A stretch of 64,000 nt of DNA, taken from Actinomycetospora chiangmaiensis DSM 45062. GTDB lineage: Bacteria > Actinomycetota > Actinomycetes > Mycobacteriales > Pseudonocardiaceae. The stretch spans positions 62,001 to 126,000 of the forward strand of contig NZ_KB903248.1 in NCBI RefSeq assembly GCF_000379625.1. The letters are read 5' to 3'. The notes below the pieces were generated by a model, which did no database searches, was not told the origin of the DNA, and saw only the letters and a program-made list of their open reading frames with translations. Shown piece by piece: positions 55,270 through 63,189 of this stretch; position 1 is the first letter of the stretch, and each line of letters begins with the position of its first letter. Both the position numbers and the translations under genes were made by a program.

Positions 55270-56223
55270 TCACGCGACGCGGTGCCGGATCGGTTCCCCT
55301 CGGACGAAGCGGCCGACGTTCGTCACGAACTCCCGGGCCATGCCGGCGTAGGACTGCTCGGTGATGCCCCCGACGTGCGGGGTGACCAGCACGTTGTGGT
55401 CGAGCAGCTCGTCGTGCGGGTCGATCGGCTCGACCCACGTCACGTCCAGGCCCGCGCCGGCGAGGCGTCCTCCGGCCAGGGCGGCCAGCAGCGCCTCGCG
55501 GTCGACGACGGGGCCACGGGCCACGTTGACCAGGTGGCCACCCGGATTGAGGGCGGCGAGTGCGGCGTCGGACACGACGCCGCGGGTCTCCTCGGTGAGC
55601 GGGCACGCCACGACGAGGTCGTCGCAGCCCGCGAGCGCCGCCGCGAGGTCGCCGCGGCGGTACTCGTCGATCACGGCGGCGGCCGCCGGGTAGTCCGCCG
55701 CCTCCCGGCGCCCGATGCCGACGACGTGCACCCCGAAGGCCCGCAGCCGGACGGCCACCTCGACGCCGATGTCGCCGGTGCCCAGCACGGCCACCGTGCG
55801 GCCGCGGAGCATGACGCCCATCGGCGAGCCGACCGCCTTCTCGGCGACCCCGGCCCGCGCCTCCTCGTAGCGGCGCAGCAGGGCCAGCAGCAGGAGCAGG
55901 GCGATCTCGGCGACGGCCGTGGCGTTGCCCGAGCCGCCGCCGGGCACGTTGGCCACCGGGACGCCCCGCTCCCGGGCCGCGGCCAGGTCGACCCCGGACA
56001 CGCCGACGCCGAACTGCTGGACCAGCCGTGCCCCGCACGCGTCGATCAGCGGGCCGTCGACGGTGCTGCCCAGCGGGGCGAGCACGTCGGCCGGGGCGGG
56101 CGCGGCGTGCGGCACGTCGACGAGTTCCGCCCCGTCCAGCTCGGGGATCGCGAGCTCGGCCAGGGCCGCGGTGAGGCACCGCCGGACCTCCGGGAAGCCG
56201 CCGCCGACCAGTCCGATGCGCAA
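55270..56223 (-). CDS. D-2-hydroxyacid dehydrogenase family protein (TTG start)
   Basis: A 317-residue NAD(P)-dependent dehydrogenase. The NAD motif VAVLGTGDIGVEVAVRL is near 146-162. LVQQFGVGVSGVDLAAARERGVPVANVPGGGSGNATAVAEIALLLLLALLR, LVVACPLTEETRGVVSDAALAALNPGGHLVNVARGPVVDREALLAAL and NVLVTPHVGGITEQSY hold the catalytic Arg, Glu and His of the formate/glycerate dehydrogenase family. The start is TTG 56223, supported by GGAGG 5 nt upstream. It may act on glyoxylate, hydroxypyruvate or another 2-ketoacid; the substrate is not predictable. Same strand as aroG, with 17 bp between. Confidence 0.85.
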   Translation of the reverse strand: MRIGLVGGGFPEVRRCLTAALAELAIPELDGAELVDVPHAAPAPADVLAPLGSTVDGPLIDACGARLVQQFGVGVSGVDLAAARERGVPVANVPGGGSGNATAVAEIALLLLLALLRRYEEARAGVAEKAVGSPMGVMLRGRTVAVLGTGDIGVEVAVRLRAFGVHVVGIGRREAADYPAAAAVIDEYRRGDLAAALAGCDDLVVACPLTEETRGVVSDAALAALNPGGHLVNVARGPVVDREALLAALAGGRLAGAGLDVTWVEPIDPHDELLDHNVLVTPHVGGITEQSYAGMAREFVTNVGRFVRGEPIRHRVA

Positions 56224-56286
56224 GGTGCCTCCGGCCCGTGAGTGCGGCGGTGATCGCCACCCAACGTACTCACGGGCCGCGGCGAC

Positions 56287-56715
56287 CTACACGGGCTCGG
56301 CCACGAACACCGGGATCTCGCGGTCGGTGGCCTTCTGGTAGTCGGCGTAGGGCGGGTACGCGGCGACCGACCGCTCCCACCACGTGGCGCGCTCCTCGCC
56401 CTCGACGATGCGGGCGCGGTAGGTCTTCGTCTCGCGTCCGTCCTGGATGGGGAACTCCGGGTTCGCGACGATGTTGTGGTACCAGGTCGGGTGCTCGTCC
56501 GCCCCGCCCTTGGACGCGACGATGGCGTAGTCGCCGTCGTGCTCGACGCGCATCACCGGGGTGTGGCGCAGCTTCCCGGTCTTCGCGCCGCGCAGCGTCA
56601 TGAGGACGATCGGCGACCCCTTGACAGTGATGCCCTCCGTGGTGCCGGTGCGCTCGATCTGCTCGATCTGCTCGCGCACCCAGTCGGTCGGGTTGGTCTC
56701 CACCTGCTCGCTCAT
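56287..56715 (-). CDS. Deazaflavin (F420)-dependent nitroreductase-family protein (Ddn-like)
   Basis: A 142-residue split-barrel protein of the Ddn/DUF385 family, which in actinobacteria use reduced cofactor F420. The diagnostic stretch is GSPIVLMTLRGAKTGKLRHTPVMRVEHDGDYAIVASKGGADEHPTWYHNIVANPEFPIQDG, followed by RARIVEGEERATWWERSVAAYPPYADYQKATDREIPVFVAEPV. The KTGKLR loop binds the F420 phosphate in relatives. Physiological substrates (quinones, other reducible small molecules) are unclear. ATG 56715 has only a weak ribosome-binding site. It lies between the dehydrogenase and the exoribonuclease on the same strand. Confidence 0.88.
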   Translation of the reverse strand: MSEQVETNPTDWVREQIEQIERTGTTEGITVKGSPIVLMTLRGAKTGKLRHTPVMRVEHDGDYAIVASKGGADEHPTWYHNIVANPEFPIQDGRETKTYRARIVEGEERATWWERSVAAYPPYADYQKATDREIPVFVAEPV

Positions 56716-56744
56716 ACCGCGAGGGAACCCGCCCCCGCGGGCGA

Positions 56745-57251
56745 TCATTCCGGCGCGCCCATCCGTGCGCGCCAGATCTCGTCGATGACCTTCCACTTGA
56801 CGAGGTTGTGTCGGGCGTCGGCGAGCGCGTCGTGGGCGTCCGGCGGCGCCGGCGGGAGCTCGGGGCGCCCGACGTCGTCCCACCGCTGGCGCAGGTCCCG
56901 GGTGAAGCGCGGGAGGTTCCGCGGCAGGTCGGGCATGGCGCCCCACAGCTGCGCGACGACCACGTGGTCGTACGGCGCGTTCCACGCCCAGAGCTCCACC
57001 GGACCCGGACCCGCCGTCACGAAGGCGTGGAAGTCCTCCCGCAGCTGCAGGCGGCTGCGCCAGGCCGGGTCCGACGACGGCGGGAGCTTGTCCAGCACGT
57101 GCTTGCGGACCCAGGGGCCCGCCTTCATGGGGTCGAACGCCCGCGAGATCGCGTAGAACTCGCGGCCGTCCTCGTCGACCGCCCCGAGGGAGACGAGGTC
57201 GATCGTCGTCCCGTCCTCGATGAACTCGCAGTCGTAGAAGATCCGGGCCAC
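56745..57251 (-). CDS. Rv2179c-type 3'-5' exoribonuclease (DEDD family)
   Basis: A 168-residue protein, the same length as Rv2179c of M. tuberculosis, a founding member of a small 3'-5' exoribonuclease family of RNase T-like fold (from memory). The first acidic pair is in IFYDCEFIEDGTTIDLVSLGAVDEDGREFYAISRAF (DxE), the middle block is ELWAWNAPYDHVVVAQLWG, and the last is DAHDALADARHNLVKW, giving the DEDD(h) set. GTG 57251 lacks a clear ribosome-binding site; a CAGAAT hexamer ends 8 nt before it. It lies 14 bp after the acyltransferase gene and 29 bp before the Ddn-like gene. Confidence 0.9.
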   Translation of the reverse strand: MARIFYDCEFIEDGTTIDLVSLGAVDEDGREFYAISRAFDPMKAGPWVRKHVLDKLPPSSDPAWRSRLQLREDFHAFVTAGPGPVELWAWNAPYDHVVVAQLWGAMPDLPRNLPRFTRDLRQRWDDVGRPELPPAPPDAHDALADARHNLVKWKVIDEIWRARMGAPE

Positions 57252-57265
57252 GACGCCCGATTCTG

Positions 57266-57958
57266 TCAGGCCGCGGTGGCGTCGCCCGCGCTCTCCTTCG
57301 CCTTCGACGCGTAGACGTCCACGTACTCCTGGCCCGAGAGCTCCAGGATGGCGTCCATCACCTCGTCGGTGATGGCGCGCTCGACCTGGCGGTCGTCGGG
57401 GATCCCGGCGTAGCGCGAGAAGTCCAGGGGCCGGCCGATGACGATCGTGATCTTCACCGGACGCCACAGCCGGGAGCCGACCGGGTTGGCGCGGTCGGTC
57501 CCGATCATCGCCACCGGGACGACGGGCACCCCGGCCTCGAGCGCCATGCGGGCCACGCCGGTGCGCCCCTTGTAGAGCCGGCCGTCGGGCGAGCGGGTGC
57601 CCTCGGGGTAGATGCCGAACAGCCGTCCCTCGCGCAGCACGCCGATGCCGGTGTCGAGGGCGGCGCGGGCGGCGCGGCCGTTGCCGCGCTCGATCGGGAC
57701 CTGGCCCATCCCGGTGAAGAACCAGCGCTGCAGGGTCCCGACCGGACCCGGCGTCGTGAAGTACTCCGCCTTGGCCGGGAACGCCATCCGCCGGGGCACC
57801 ATCAACGGCAGCACGAAGGAGTCCAGCACCGCGAGGTGGTTCGACGCGACGAGCGCACCCCCGGTGCGGGGCAGGTTGTCCGCGCCCCGCACCTCCGGCC
57901 GGAACGCCATGCGCATGAGCGGGCCCATGAAGACCCACTTCATCAACCAGTAGAGCAC
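57266..57958 (-). CDS. 1-acylglycerol-3-phosphate (PlsC-type) acyltransferase
   Basis: A 230-residue membrane-associated acyltransferase of phospholipid synthesis. ASNHLAVLDSFVLP holds the catalytic HxxxxD (His41, Asp46), GMGQVPIERGNG is the second block, and GIYPEGTRSPDGRLYKGRTGVARMALEAGVPVVPVAMIGTD contains the EGTR acceptor motif (119-122) and the last block. The hydrophobic N-terminus (LYWLMKWVFMGPLMRM) probably sits in the membrane. It matches Rv2182c by position. GTG 57958 has GGAAGGGG upstream. A -10 element TAGGCT is at 57992-57997. Confidence 0.93.
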   Translation of the reverse strand: MLYWLMKWVFMGPLMRMAFRPEVRGADNLPRTGGALVASNHLAVLDSFVLPLMVPRRMAFPAKAEYFTTPGPVGTLQRWFFTGMGQVPIERGNGRAARAALDTGIGVLREGRLFGIYPEGTRSPDGRLYKGRTGVARMALEAGVPVVPVAMIGTDRANPVGSRLWRPVKITIVIGRPLDFSRYAGIPDDRQVERAITDEVMDAILELSGQEYVDVYASKAKESAGDATAA

Positions 57959-57991
57959 CGCTCCCCTTCCGGAGGACCCCTCGGATGTCGC

Positions 57992-57997
57992 AGCCTA
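57992..57997 (-). promoter_or_regulatory. -10 element of the acyltransferase gene
   Basis: TAGGCT on the minus strand would start a transcript near 57985 with a 27-nt leader that carries the ribosome-binding site. The region also separates it from the divergent esterase gene, about 200 bp away. Confidence 0.45.
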
Positions 57998-58162
57998 GGC
58001 AGCGGCGTGTCGGGCGACAACGACAGCGCGTCAGGACCGTCCACCGACCGGCCACCGACGACACCACCGGATCGGGCACCTGCACGTACCGCCGAGGTGT
58101 GGGACGTGCCACGATGGGAGCCGGGCGTCGCCGCGCCCGAGATCCCCGTCGTGGAGGCACGT

Positions 58163-58951
58163 GTGCCGGTGATGCCCGGGGCGGAGCCCTTCTCCGCCGA
58201 CCCCGAGGGTGCCGAGATCGGCGTCGTGCTCTCGCACGGTTTCACGGGCAGCCCGCAGAGCATGCGGCCCTGGGGCGAGTACCTCGCCGCCGAGGGGATC
58301 GCGGTGCGCGGCCCGCGCCTGCCCGGGCACGGCACCCGGTGGCGCGACATGCAGGCCACCCGCTGGCCGGACTGGTACGGCGAGATCTCACGCGCGGTCG
58401 ACGACCTGCTCGGCCGGTACCGCTCCGTGTTCGTCTTCGGGCTCTCGATGGGTGGCACGCTCACGCTGCGCGTCGCGGAGGAGTACGGCGACCGGATCGC
58501 CGGCATCTGCCTGGTCAACCCCTCGGTCACCACGCTGCGCCGCGACGCGGCCTTCGCCCGCTACCTCGCCCGGCTCTGGCCGTGGGCGCCCGGCGTGGCC
58601 AACGACGTCGCCAAGCCCGGCGTCACCGAGCTCGGCTACGACCGGGTGCCGCTCAAGGCGTTCGTCTCCCTCACCGAGCTCTGGGCCGTCGTCCGCGAGG
58701 ACCTCCCGCGCGTGACGAGCCCGGTGCTGCTCTACCGCTCGACCTCGGACCACGTGGTGGAACCGGTGAACGCCCGCCTCGTCCTCGACGGGGTCTCGGC
58801 CACCGACGTCTCCGAGGTCGTGCTCCACGACAGCTTCCACGTGGCGACGCTCGACCACGACGCCCCCACGATCTTCGCCGGCAGCACCGAGTTCACCCGC
58901 CGGCTCGATGCCGCCAGAGCCGCCCGCGCCGAAGCAGGGAACCCCGCATGA
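58163..58951 (+). CDS. Alpha/beta hydrolase (carboxylesterase/monoacylglycerol lipase type)
   Basis: A 262-residue serine hydrolase. VVLSHGFTGSPQSMRPWGEYLA is the oxyanion-hole strand, VFGLSMGGTLTLRVAEEYGD holds the nucleophile Ser95 in GLSMG, YRSTSDHVVEP supplies the aspartate and HDSFHVATLDHD the histidine. LPGHGTRWRDMQATRWPDWYGEISRAVDDLL and the lack of a long cap are typical of Est30-like carboxylesterases and bacterial monoacylglycerol lipases. GTG 58163 is supported by GGAGG 5 nt upstream. It is coupled to the next gene (ATGA). A lipid substrate fits the neighbouring acyltransferase but is not proven. Confidence 0.87.
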   Translation: MPVMPGAEPFSADPEGAEIGVVLSHGFTGSPQSMRPWGEYLAAEGIAVRGPRLPGHGTRWRDMQATRWPDWYGEISRAVDDLLGRYRSVFVFGLSMGGTLTLRVAEEYGDRIAGICLVNPSVTTLRRDAAFARYLARLWPWAPGVANDVAKPGVTELGYDRVPLKAFVSLTELWAVVREDLPRVTSPVLLYRSTSDHVVEPVNARLVLDGVSATDVSEVVLHDSFHVATLDHDAPTIFAGSTEFTRRLDAARAARAEAGNPA

Positions 58952-59511
58952 GCACTCCCGACCCCGAGGACGCCGCCCGCCGGGACGAGACCGCCTCCGG
59001 CCGACCGGCGGACGCCCGACAGTTCTCCGAGCCGGCCGACGTCGACGCCGCCTTCGCCGCCATCGTCGCGGACTGGGCCGCCTCCGACGCGCCCCGCTGG
59101 CCCGTCGTGCCCGACGACGGGCCCTCGTCCGGGATCGGGCTCGCCACGCCCCCGCAGGGTCAGCCCTCCGCTCACCCCGAGCGGCCCGCCGACGAGCTCT
59201 TCACGCCCGCCGCCGAGCCGGAGCCGGTGCGCCCGACGCCGCCGGCCGCGCACCGTCCGCACCCGACGCCCGCCGAGGACGACCACTTCGTCCCGCCGGA
59301 ACCGCCGCCGCTCCCCCGGATCGGCCTCTCCAGCCTGTTCGGGCTGCTGCTCCTCGTCGCGGGTGTCGTGCTGCTCGCCCTGCCGGCGCTCGTCGGCGGA
59401 ATCGCCGGCCTGGGCATCGTGCCGGGCCTGCTCGCGATGGCCGCCGGACTGGGCTGGCTCGTCGTCGGGATGCGGCGGCCCTCGGAGCGCGACGACGACG
59501 GAATGCTCTGA
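58948..59511 (+). CDS. Unrecognised two-span membrane protein with long acidic/proline-rich N-terminus
   Basis: A 187-residue protein of no recognised family. The first 120 residues are soluble and rich in Asp, Ala and Pro (DVDAAFAAIVADWAASDAPRWPVVPDDG is the most ordered part, close to the motif DVDAxFAxIVAxW seen in actinobacterial hypothetical proteins). Two spans follow (about 127-146, LSSLFGLLLLVAGVVLLALP, and 150-172, GIAGLGIVPGLLAMAAGLGWLVV), and the tail is short and charged (RRPSERDDDGML). ATG 58948 overlaps the esterase stop (ATGA), so the two are translated together. Its role may be linked to the esterase. Confidence 0.75.
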   Translation: MSTPDPEDAARRDETASGRPADARQFSEPADVDAAFAAIVADWAASDAPRWPVVPDDGPSSGIGLATPPQGQPSAHPERPADELFTPAAEPEPVRPTPPAAHRPHPTPAEDDHFVPPEPPPLPRIGLSSLFGLLLLVAGVVLLALPALVGGIAGLGIVPGLLAMAAGLGWLVVGMRRPSERDDDGML

Positions 59512-59563
59512 CCCCGGTCGTCGCGCCCGACCGGTGCCGCTGCCGGCGCGGCCGCTACCGACC

Positions 59564-59593
59564 GGTGGCCGTCCGAGCGGTGGCAGTCCGAGC
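59564..59593. repeat. Two 15-bp direct repeats in a convergent gap
   Basis: GGTGGCCGTCCGAGC (59564-59578) is followed directly by GGTGGCAGTCCGAGC (59579-59593), one base different, with a degenerate third copy after it. They fill the 90-bp gap between the convergent membrane-protein and ROK-kinase genes. No terminator hairpin is obvious. Confidence 0.6.
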
Positions 59594-59601
59594 GGTGGTC
59601 G

Positions 59602-60555
59602 TCAGAGTGCCCGCTCCCCCGCGTCCAGCGCGGCGCCGATCATGCCGGCGTCCCCGCCCAGGACCGCGGCGCGCAGGTCGGCCAACCGGCGGTGGCCACG
59701 ACCCGTGACCTCCTCGGCGTAGACCCGGCGCGCGTCGTCGAGGTACAGCGCGGACGACGCCGAGACCTCGCCGCCGATGACCACGACGTCGGGGTCGAAC
59801 GTGTCCGCCACGAGCGCGAGCCCCCGGCCCAGCCATGCCGCGAAGCCGGCGACGACCCGCCGGGCGAGGGCGTCCCCGCCCTCGGCGGCGTGCGCGACGT
59901 CGCGGCCGGAGAGCGGCAACCCCCGCTCCCACGTCGCGCGCAGGATCGAGAAGTCCTCGCTCGCCGCGACCAGCTCGTCGGCGCTCGCCCCGAGCGCGGT
60001 GCCGCTGCAGTAGCGCTCCAGGCACCCGCGCTTGCCGCACGGGCACGGCCGGCCGTCGGGCACGACGATGACGTGCCCGAGCTCCGGAGCGACACCGAAG
60101 GCCCCGCGGAACACGTGGCCGTCGATCACCAGCGCGGCGCCGATGCCGGTCCCCAACGCCACCAGGACCGCGACCCGCGCATCCCGGGCCGCCCCCACCC
60201 GGTGCTCGGCGAGGCCCGCGGCGTTGGCGTCGTGCTCCAGGGTCACCGGCAGCCCGAGCCGCTCGGTCATCCGGTCGACGACGGGCTCGTCCCGCCACGG
60301 CAGGTGGGCGCCGAAGGACACCGCACGGCGGTCCGGGTCGACGAACCCGGCGACCGCGAGTCCCACCGCGGCCACCTCGCGGCCGGTGGCGCGGGCCTCG
60401 TCGGACAGGTGGCCGACGAGCTTCGCCACGGTCTCGTCCAGCTCCGCGGACTGCCGCGGTGTCGCGGCGACCCGGCTCGCGAGCAGCGTCCCGTCGCCGT
60501 CGACGAGGCCCGCCTTGACCGTCGTGCCGCCGATGTCGACCCCGACCGTCAGCAC
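59602..60555 (-). CDS. ROK-family sugar kinase (glucokinase type)
   Basis: A 317-residue kinase. The ATP phosphate loop VDIGGTTVKAGLVDG is at 6-20, the catalytic aspartate is Asp109 in EHDANAAGLAE, and VALGTGIGAALVIDG is the second phosphate motif. The zinc site is complete: His161 in PELGH, and Cys171, Cys173 and Cys178 in CPCGKRGCLE. VVVIGGEVSAS is the C-terminal block. Actinobacterial members are mostly glucokinases, but N-acetylmannosamine or other sugar specificity is possible. No helix-turn-helix is present, so it is not a ROK repressor. GTG 60555 overlaps the preceding stop by 7 bp. Confidence 0.9.
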   Translation of the reverse strand: MLTVGVDIGGTTVKAGLVDGDGTLLASRVAATPRQSAELDETVAKLVGHLSDEARATGREVAAVGLAVAGFVDPDRRAVSFGAHLPWRDEPVVDRMTERLGLPVTLEHDANAAGLAEHRVGAARDARVAVLVALGTGIGAALVIDGHVFRGAFGVAPELGHVIVVPDGRPCPCGKRGCLERYCSGTALGASADELVAASEDFSILRATWERGLPLSGRDVAHAAEGGDALARRVVAGFAAWLGRGLALVADTFDPDVVVIGGEVSASSALYLDDARRVYAEEVTGRGHRRLADLRAAVLGGDAGMIGAALDAGERAL

Positions 60556-61397
60556 GGGCGCGGCCGGCGGCGGACGGTGATGCGCTGCACGCCGCGGCGG
60601 GTACCGCTGCGGGTCGCGTTCCCGTTCCCGACGACGGGTGCGGTCGCCGCGGCCGGGACCGGGGGCTCGGGGGCGACGTCGTCGGCCGCGGCACTCGGGG
60701 CAGCGGCGGTCGAGCCAGCGGCGGTCGAGCCAGCGGCGGTCGAGCCAGCGGCGGTCGAGGCAGCGGCGGTCGAGGCAGCGGCGGGAGCGGCCGCCGGGGC
60801 GACGTTGTGGCGGGGGCTGGGGCGCGGGCCCCGGCGACCGGTGGGCCGCTCGGCGGGCCGGGGGTCGGCGTCCGGGACGGGTTCGGGGGACGGACCGGCA
60901 GGGACATCCGGGGCCGGCCCGGCGACGGTCGTGGTCGGGCTCATGGACCGACCCGTGGTCCGGCTCGCGGGGGCCGGGTCGAACGTCGCGTGGGGCGCGA
61001 CGTCCCAGGGGACGTCGGCCGGCCAGGTCGGCGCACCCCACTCGGCCGGCCAGGCCGGCGCGGCCGACGAGCTGGTCGGTGCGGGTTCCGGGGCCGGCGC
61101 ATGGTGGTCGTGACTGCCGGACGCGTGTGCCTGAACGAGCATGCGCAGCAGCACCAGCAGGCCGGAAGCCTGCTCGGCGAGCGTGGCCGTCAGCTCGGGC
61201 TGCTCGCCGCGCAACGCGGCGACCAGCGCGCACACCGGGCACCAGGAGCAGGGACCGGCGCTCTGCCGGGGCCGCCCGGCGCCGTCGGCCCGGGTGCCCT
61301 CGACACGCGTGCCGACCCAGTCGAGCAGCGTGGTCGCGGTCTCGCGGGCCTCGCGGGCGAGGCGCTCGCGAGCCGCCCGGTCGGCGTCCGTCGTCAT
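60549..61397 (-). CDS. Unrecognised protein with CxxCxxC motif and Ala/Ser/Thr repeats, upstream of the ROK kinase
   Basis: A 282-residue protein of unknown function. The N-terminal 100 residues look ordered: an alpha-helical start (RAARERLAREARETATTLLDWVGTRVEG), a cysteine cluster CSWCPVCALVAALRG (Cys50, 53, 56) that could bind a metal, and [23 protein letters not shown]. The rest is Pro/Ala-rich and includes a repeat of STAAG units (15-bp DNA repeat at 60706-60780), ending in a basic tail (RITVRRRPRPC). A short homologue probably lies at the same place next to the ArsA-like gene in mycobacteria (Rv2183c, unverified). It is read between the ArsA-like and ROK genes. Confidence 0.65.
   Translation of the reverse strand: MTTDADRAARERLAREARETATTLLDWVGTRVEGTRADGAGRPRQSAGPCSWCPVCALVAALRGEQPELTATLAEQASGLLVLLRMLVQAHASGSHDHHAPAPEPAPTSSSAAPAWPAEWGAPTWPADVPWDVAPHATFDPAPASRTTGRSMSPTTTVAGPAPDVPAGPSPEPVPDADPRPAERPTGRRGPRPSPRHNVAPAAAPAAASTAAASTAAGSTAAGSTAAGSTAAAPSAAADDVAPEPPVPAAATAPVVGNGNATRSGTRRGVQRITVRRRPRPC
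60706..60780 (-). repeat. Five 15-bp tandem repeats coding for Ala/Ser/Thr units
   Basis: GCGGTCGAGCCAGCG is repeated at 60706, 60721 and 60736, with the variant GCGGTCGAGGCAGCG at 60751 and 60766. The period is a multiple of three, so copy changes keep the frame. It codes for the STAAG-type stretch of the unknown protein. Confidence 0.88.
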
Positions 61398-61425
61398 CGT
61401 GGCGTGCCCCCGATCCCCCGCGCCG

Positions 61426-62664
61426 TCATCGCATCCAGACCGCGGGGTCCGGGCGGAAGGCGACCGAGAGGACGTCGTCGTCGAGCTCGGCCCCGATGAC
61501 CTCGCACCGGCGCAGCACCGGCGGCAGGGCCACCGTGCGCCGACGGCCCCCGACGGTCACCGCGAGCTCGTCCCCGATCCGCGCGAGGTCGACCTCGCCG
61601 TCGCCGATGCCGGGGACCTGCAGGTCCAGGGCGTACTCGCTGTCGACCGAGGTGCCCTCCCCCGCGGTCCGGCGCAGCTCCATCAACGGGCGGGCGCAGA
61701 CGCCCTCGAGCGGGTCGTCGTCGCCGTAGAGGTCGTCGGCGAGCTCGCCGAGCTCCGCGACGCCGACCGGTTCCCCGGCCCGGTGACCGACCGTCCGCAC
61801 GCCGACGCCGGTACCCGCGGTGAGCTCCGCGAGCTCGGCGAGCACCTCGTCCTGCTCCTGCCGGCGGACCCGCAGCCACTGCACGGCCGCGCTGCGCCCG
61901 GCGCCGGGGTCGGGCACCAGCCGGTTGGCGATGAGGCCGTCGACGTGGAGCTCGTGCAGCGCCAGGGCCGTCACCGTGCGGCGGGTCTCCGCCGCGACGA
62001 CCCGCTCCGGGGTGAGGACGAGCCGGATCGTGGTGGTGCGCCGGTCGGCGAGCATCGCGCGTAGCCCGGAGAGCTGCTCGGCCAGGCGGGACAGCGACGC
62101 CGCGGCGGCGTCCCACTTCGCCACCGTCGCCCCGCTGCCCGCGAGACCCGCGAGGACACCGCGGACCGCGCGGCGGTGGGCCGGGAACAGCCGCTCGAGA
62201 TAGCCGCCCAGGGCCTCGGGCAGGCTCAGCAGCCGCAGCGTCTCCGCCGTGGGGCCGCAGTCGACGACGACGACCTCCCACGGCCCGTCCTCGGTCGCGC
62301 GGCGGACCTGCTCGAGGGCCAGCAGGTCCTCGACCCCGGGCAGCACGGTCAGTTCGTCGGCGACGATGTCGTCGACGCCCGCGCCGGACAGGAGCGTGCG
62401 CAGCTGGGCCCGCAGCGGCTCCCAGGCCTCGTCGACCAGGGCGCGGGTGTCGACGTGCGCCGCGAACAGGCCGGGCAGGGCCACGCCGTCGATCTCGGTG
62501 GGCTCACCGCCCAGCGGGACGTCGAACGCGTCGCCGAGCGAGTGCGCCGGGTCGGTCGAGAGCACCAGGACCTTGCGACCCGAGCGTGCGAGCGCGACCG
62601 CCGTGGCCGCCGCGGTCGTCGTCTTGCCGACCCCGCCCTTGCCGGTGAAGAGCAGGACCCGCAC
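61426..62664 (-). CDS. ArsA/Get3-like ATPase (Rv2184c type)
   Basis: A 412-residue P-loop ATPase of the ArsA/GET3 family. The N-terminal VRVLLFTGKGGVGKTTTAAATAVALA holds the deviant Walker A, VLVLSTDPAHSLGDAFDVPLG is switch I, and WEVVVVDCGPTAETLRLLSLPEALGGYLERLFP is switch II. TALALHELHVDGLIANRLVPD lies in the second half. The C-terminal 80 residues (YALDLQVPGIGDGEVDLARIGDELAVTVGGRRRTVALPPVLRRCEV) form an alpha-crystallin-like beta domain known in this family. No arsenic genes are near, so metal transport is unlikely; membrane-protein or cofactor delivery is possible. GTG 62664 shares a base with the upstream stop (TAGTG). Confidence 0.9.
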   Translation of the reverse strand: MRVLLFTGKGGVGKTTTAAATAVALARSGRKVLVLSTDPAHSLGDAFDVPLGGEPTEIDGVALPGLFAAHVDTRALVDEAWEPLRAQLRTLLSGAGVDDIVADELTVLPGVEDLLALEQVRRATEDGPWEVVVVDCGPTAETLRLLSLPEALGGYLERLFPAHRRAVRGVLAGLAGSGATVAKWDAAAASLSRLAEQLSGLRAMLADRRTTTIRLVLTPERVVAAETRRTVTALALHELHVDGLIANRLVPDPGAGRSAAVQWLRVRRQEQDEVLAELAELTAGTGVGVRTVGHRAGEPVGVAELGELADDLYGDDDPLEGVCARPLMELRRTAGEGTSVDSEYALDLQVPGIGDGEVDLARIGDELAVTVGGRRRTVALPPVLRRCEVIGAELDDDVLSVAFRPDPAVWMR

Positions 62665-63092
62665 TAGCCCTCCACGCGCCGCTTGAGGCCGGACAGCGCG
62701 GTGTCCATGATCCTCTTCTCGGCGCGGCGCTTGATGAGGCCGGGCATGGGGACCGCCAGGTCCACCGACAGCGTGTAGGTCACGGTCGTCTCCCTCTCGG
62801 AGCCCTCGAGCCGGTAGCGCCCGCGCTGGCCGCGTTGCATCTGCCCGGACACGAGGTCCCAGGTGACGCCGTCGTCGACCCAGTCGTACGCGAGCACGTA
62901 GGTGTCCTTGAGCGGACCGGCGTCCAGGGTGAACCGGACCTGTTCGGGGCGGCCCTCGTCGTCGTGCGTGAGGACTTTCGCGGAGGTGATCGAGTCCGCC
63001 CACTCAGGGTAGGCGGGGAAGTCGGAGATCACGTCGAGCACGGCCGTCGGAGCGGCCGCGATGATGATGGACTGCGTGGACTCGTCCGCCAT
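62664..63092 (-). CDS. SRPBCC/START-like (polyketide cyclase superfamily) protein, Rv2185c type
   Basis: A 142-residue helix-grip protein. STQSIIIAAAPTAVLDVISDFPAYPEWADSITSAKVLTHDDEGRPEQVRFTLDAGPLKDTYVLAYDW is the typical N-terminal half with the P/W motif, and RYRLEGSERETTVTYTLSVDLAVPMPGLIKRRAEKRIMDTALSGLKRRVEG the second half and long C-terminal helix. Such proteins bind hydrophobic ligands. It equals Rv2185c by position and size. It overlaps the ArsA-like ATPase gene, which suggests they work together. ATG 63092 lies 8 nt after a TAACCT hexamer and has no ribosome-binding site. Confidence 0.9.
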   Translation of the reverse strand: MADESTQSIIIAAAPTAVLDVISDFPAYPEWADSITSAKVLTHDDEGRPEQVRFTLDAGPLKDTYVLAYDWVDDGVTWDLVSGQMQRGQRGRYRLEGSERETTVTYTLSVDLAVPMPGLIKRRAEKRIMDTALSGLKRRVEG

Positions 63093-63100
63093 GGCGCCGA

Positions 63101-63106
63101 AGGTTA
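63101..63106 (-). promoter_or_regulatory. -10 element of the SRPBCC-ArsA operon
   Basis: TAACCT on the minus strand fits TANNNT and ends 8 nt before the ATG, so the leader would be at most 1-2 nt. The rest of the 97-bp gap to the metallophosphoesterase gene shows nothing clear. Confidence 0.45.
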
Positions 63107-63189
63107 CCGTCGTCCCCCCGCCGGGCTCGCCCCGCCGTCATCCTCGCCACGCCCGGGGTACCCGTGAGGCGCGCGTGATGTCGTGTGGG

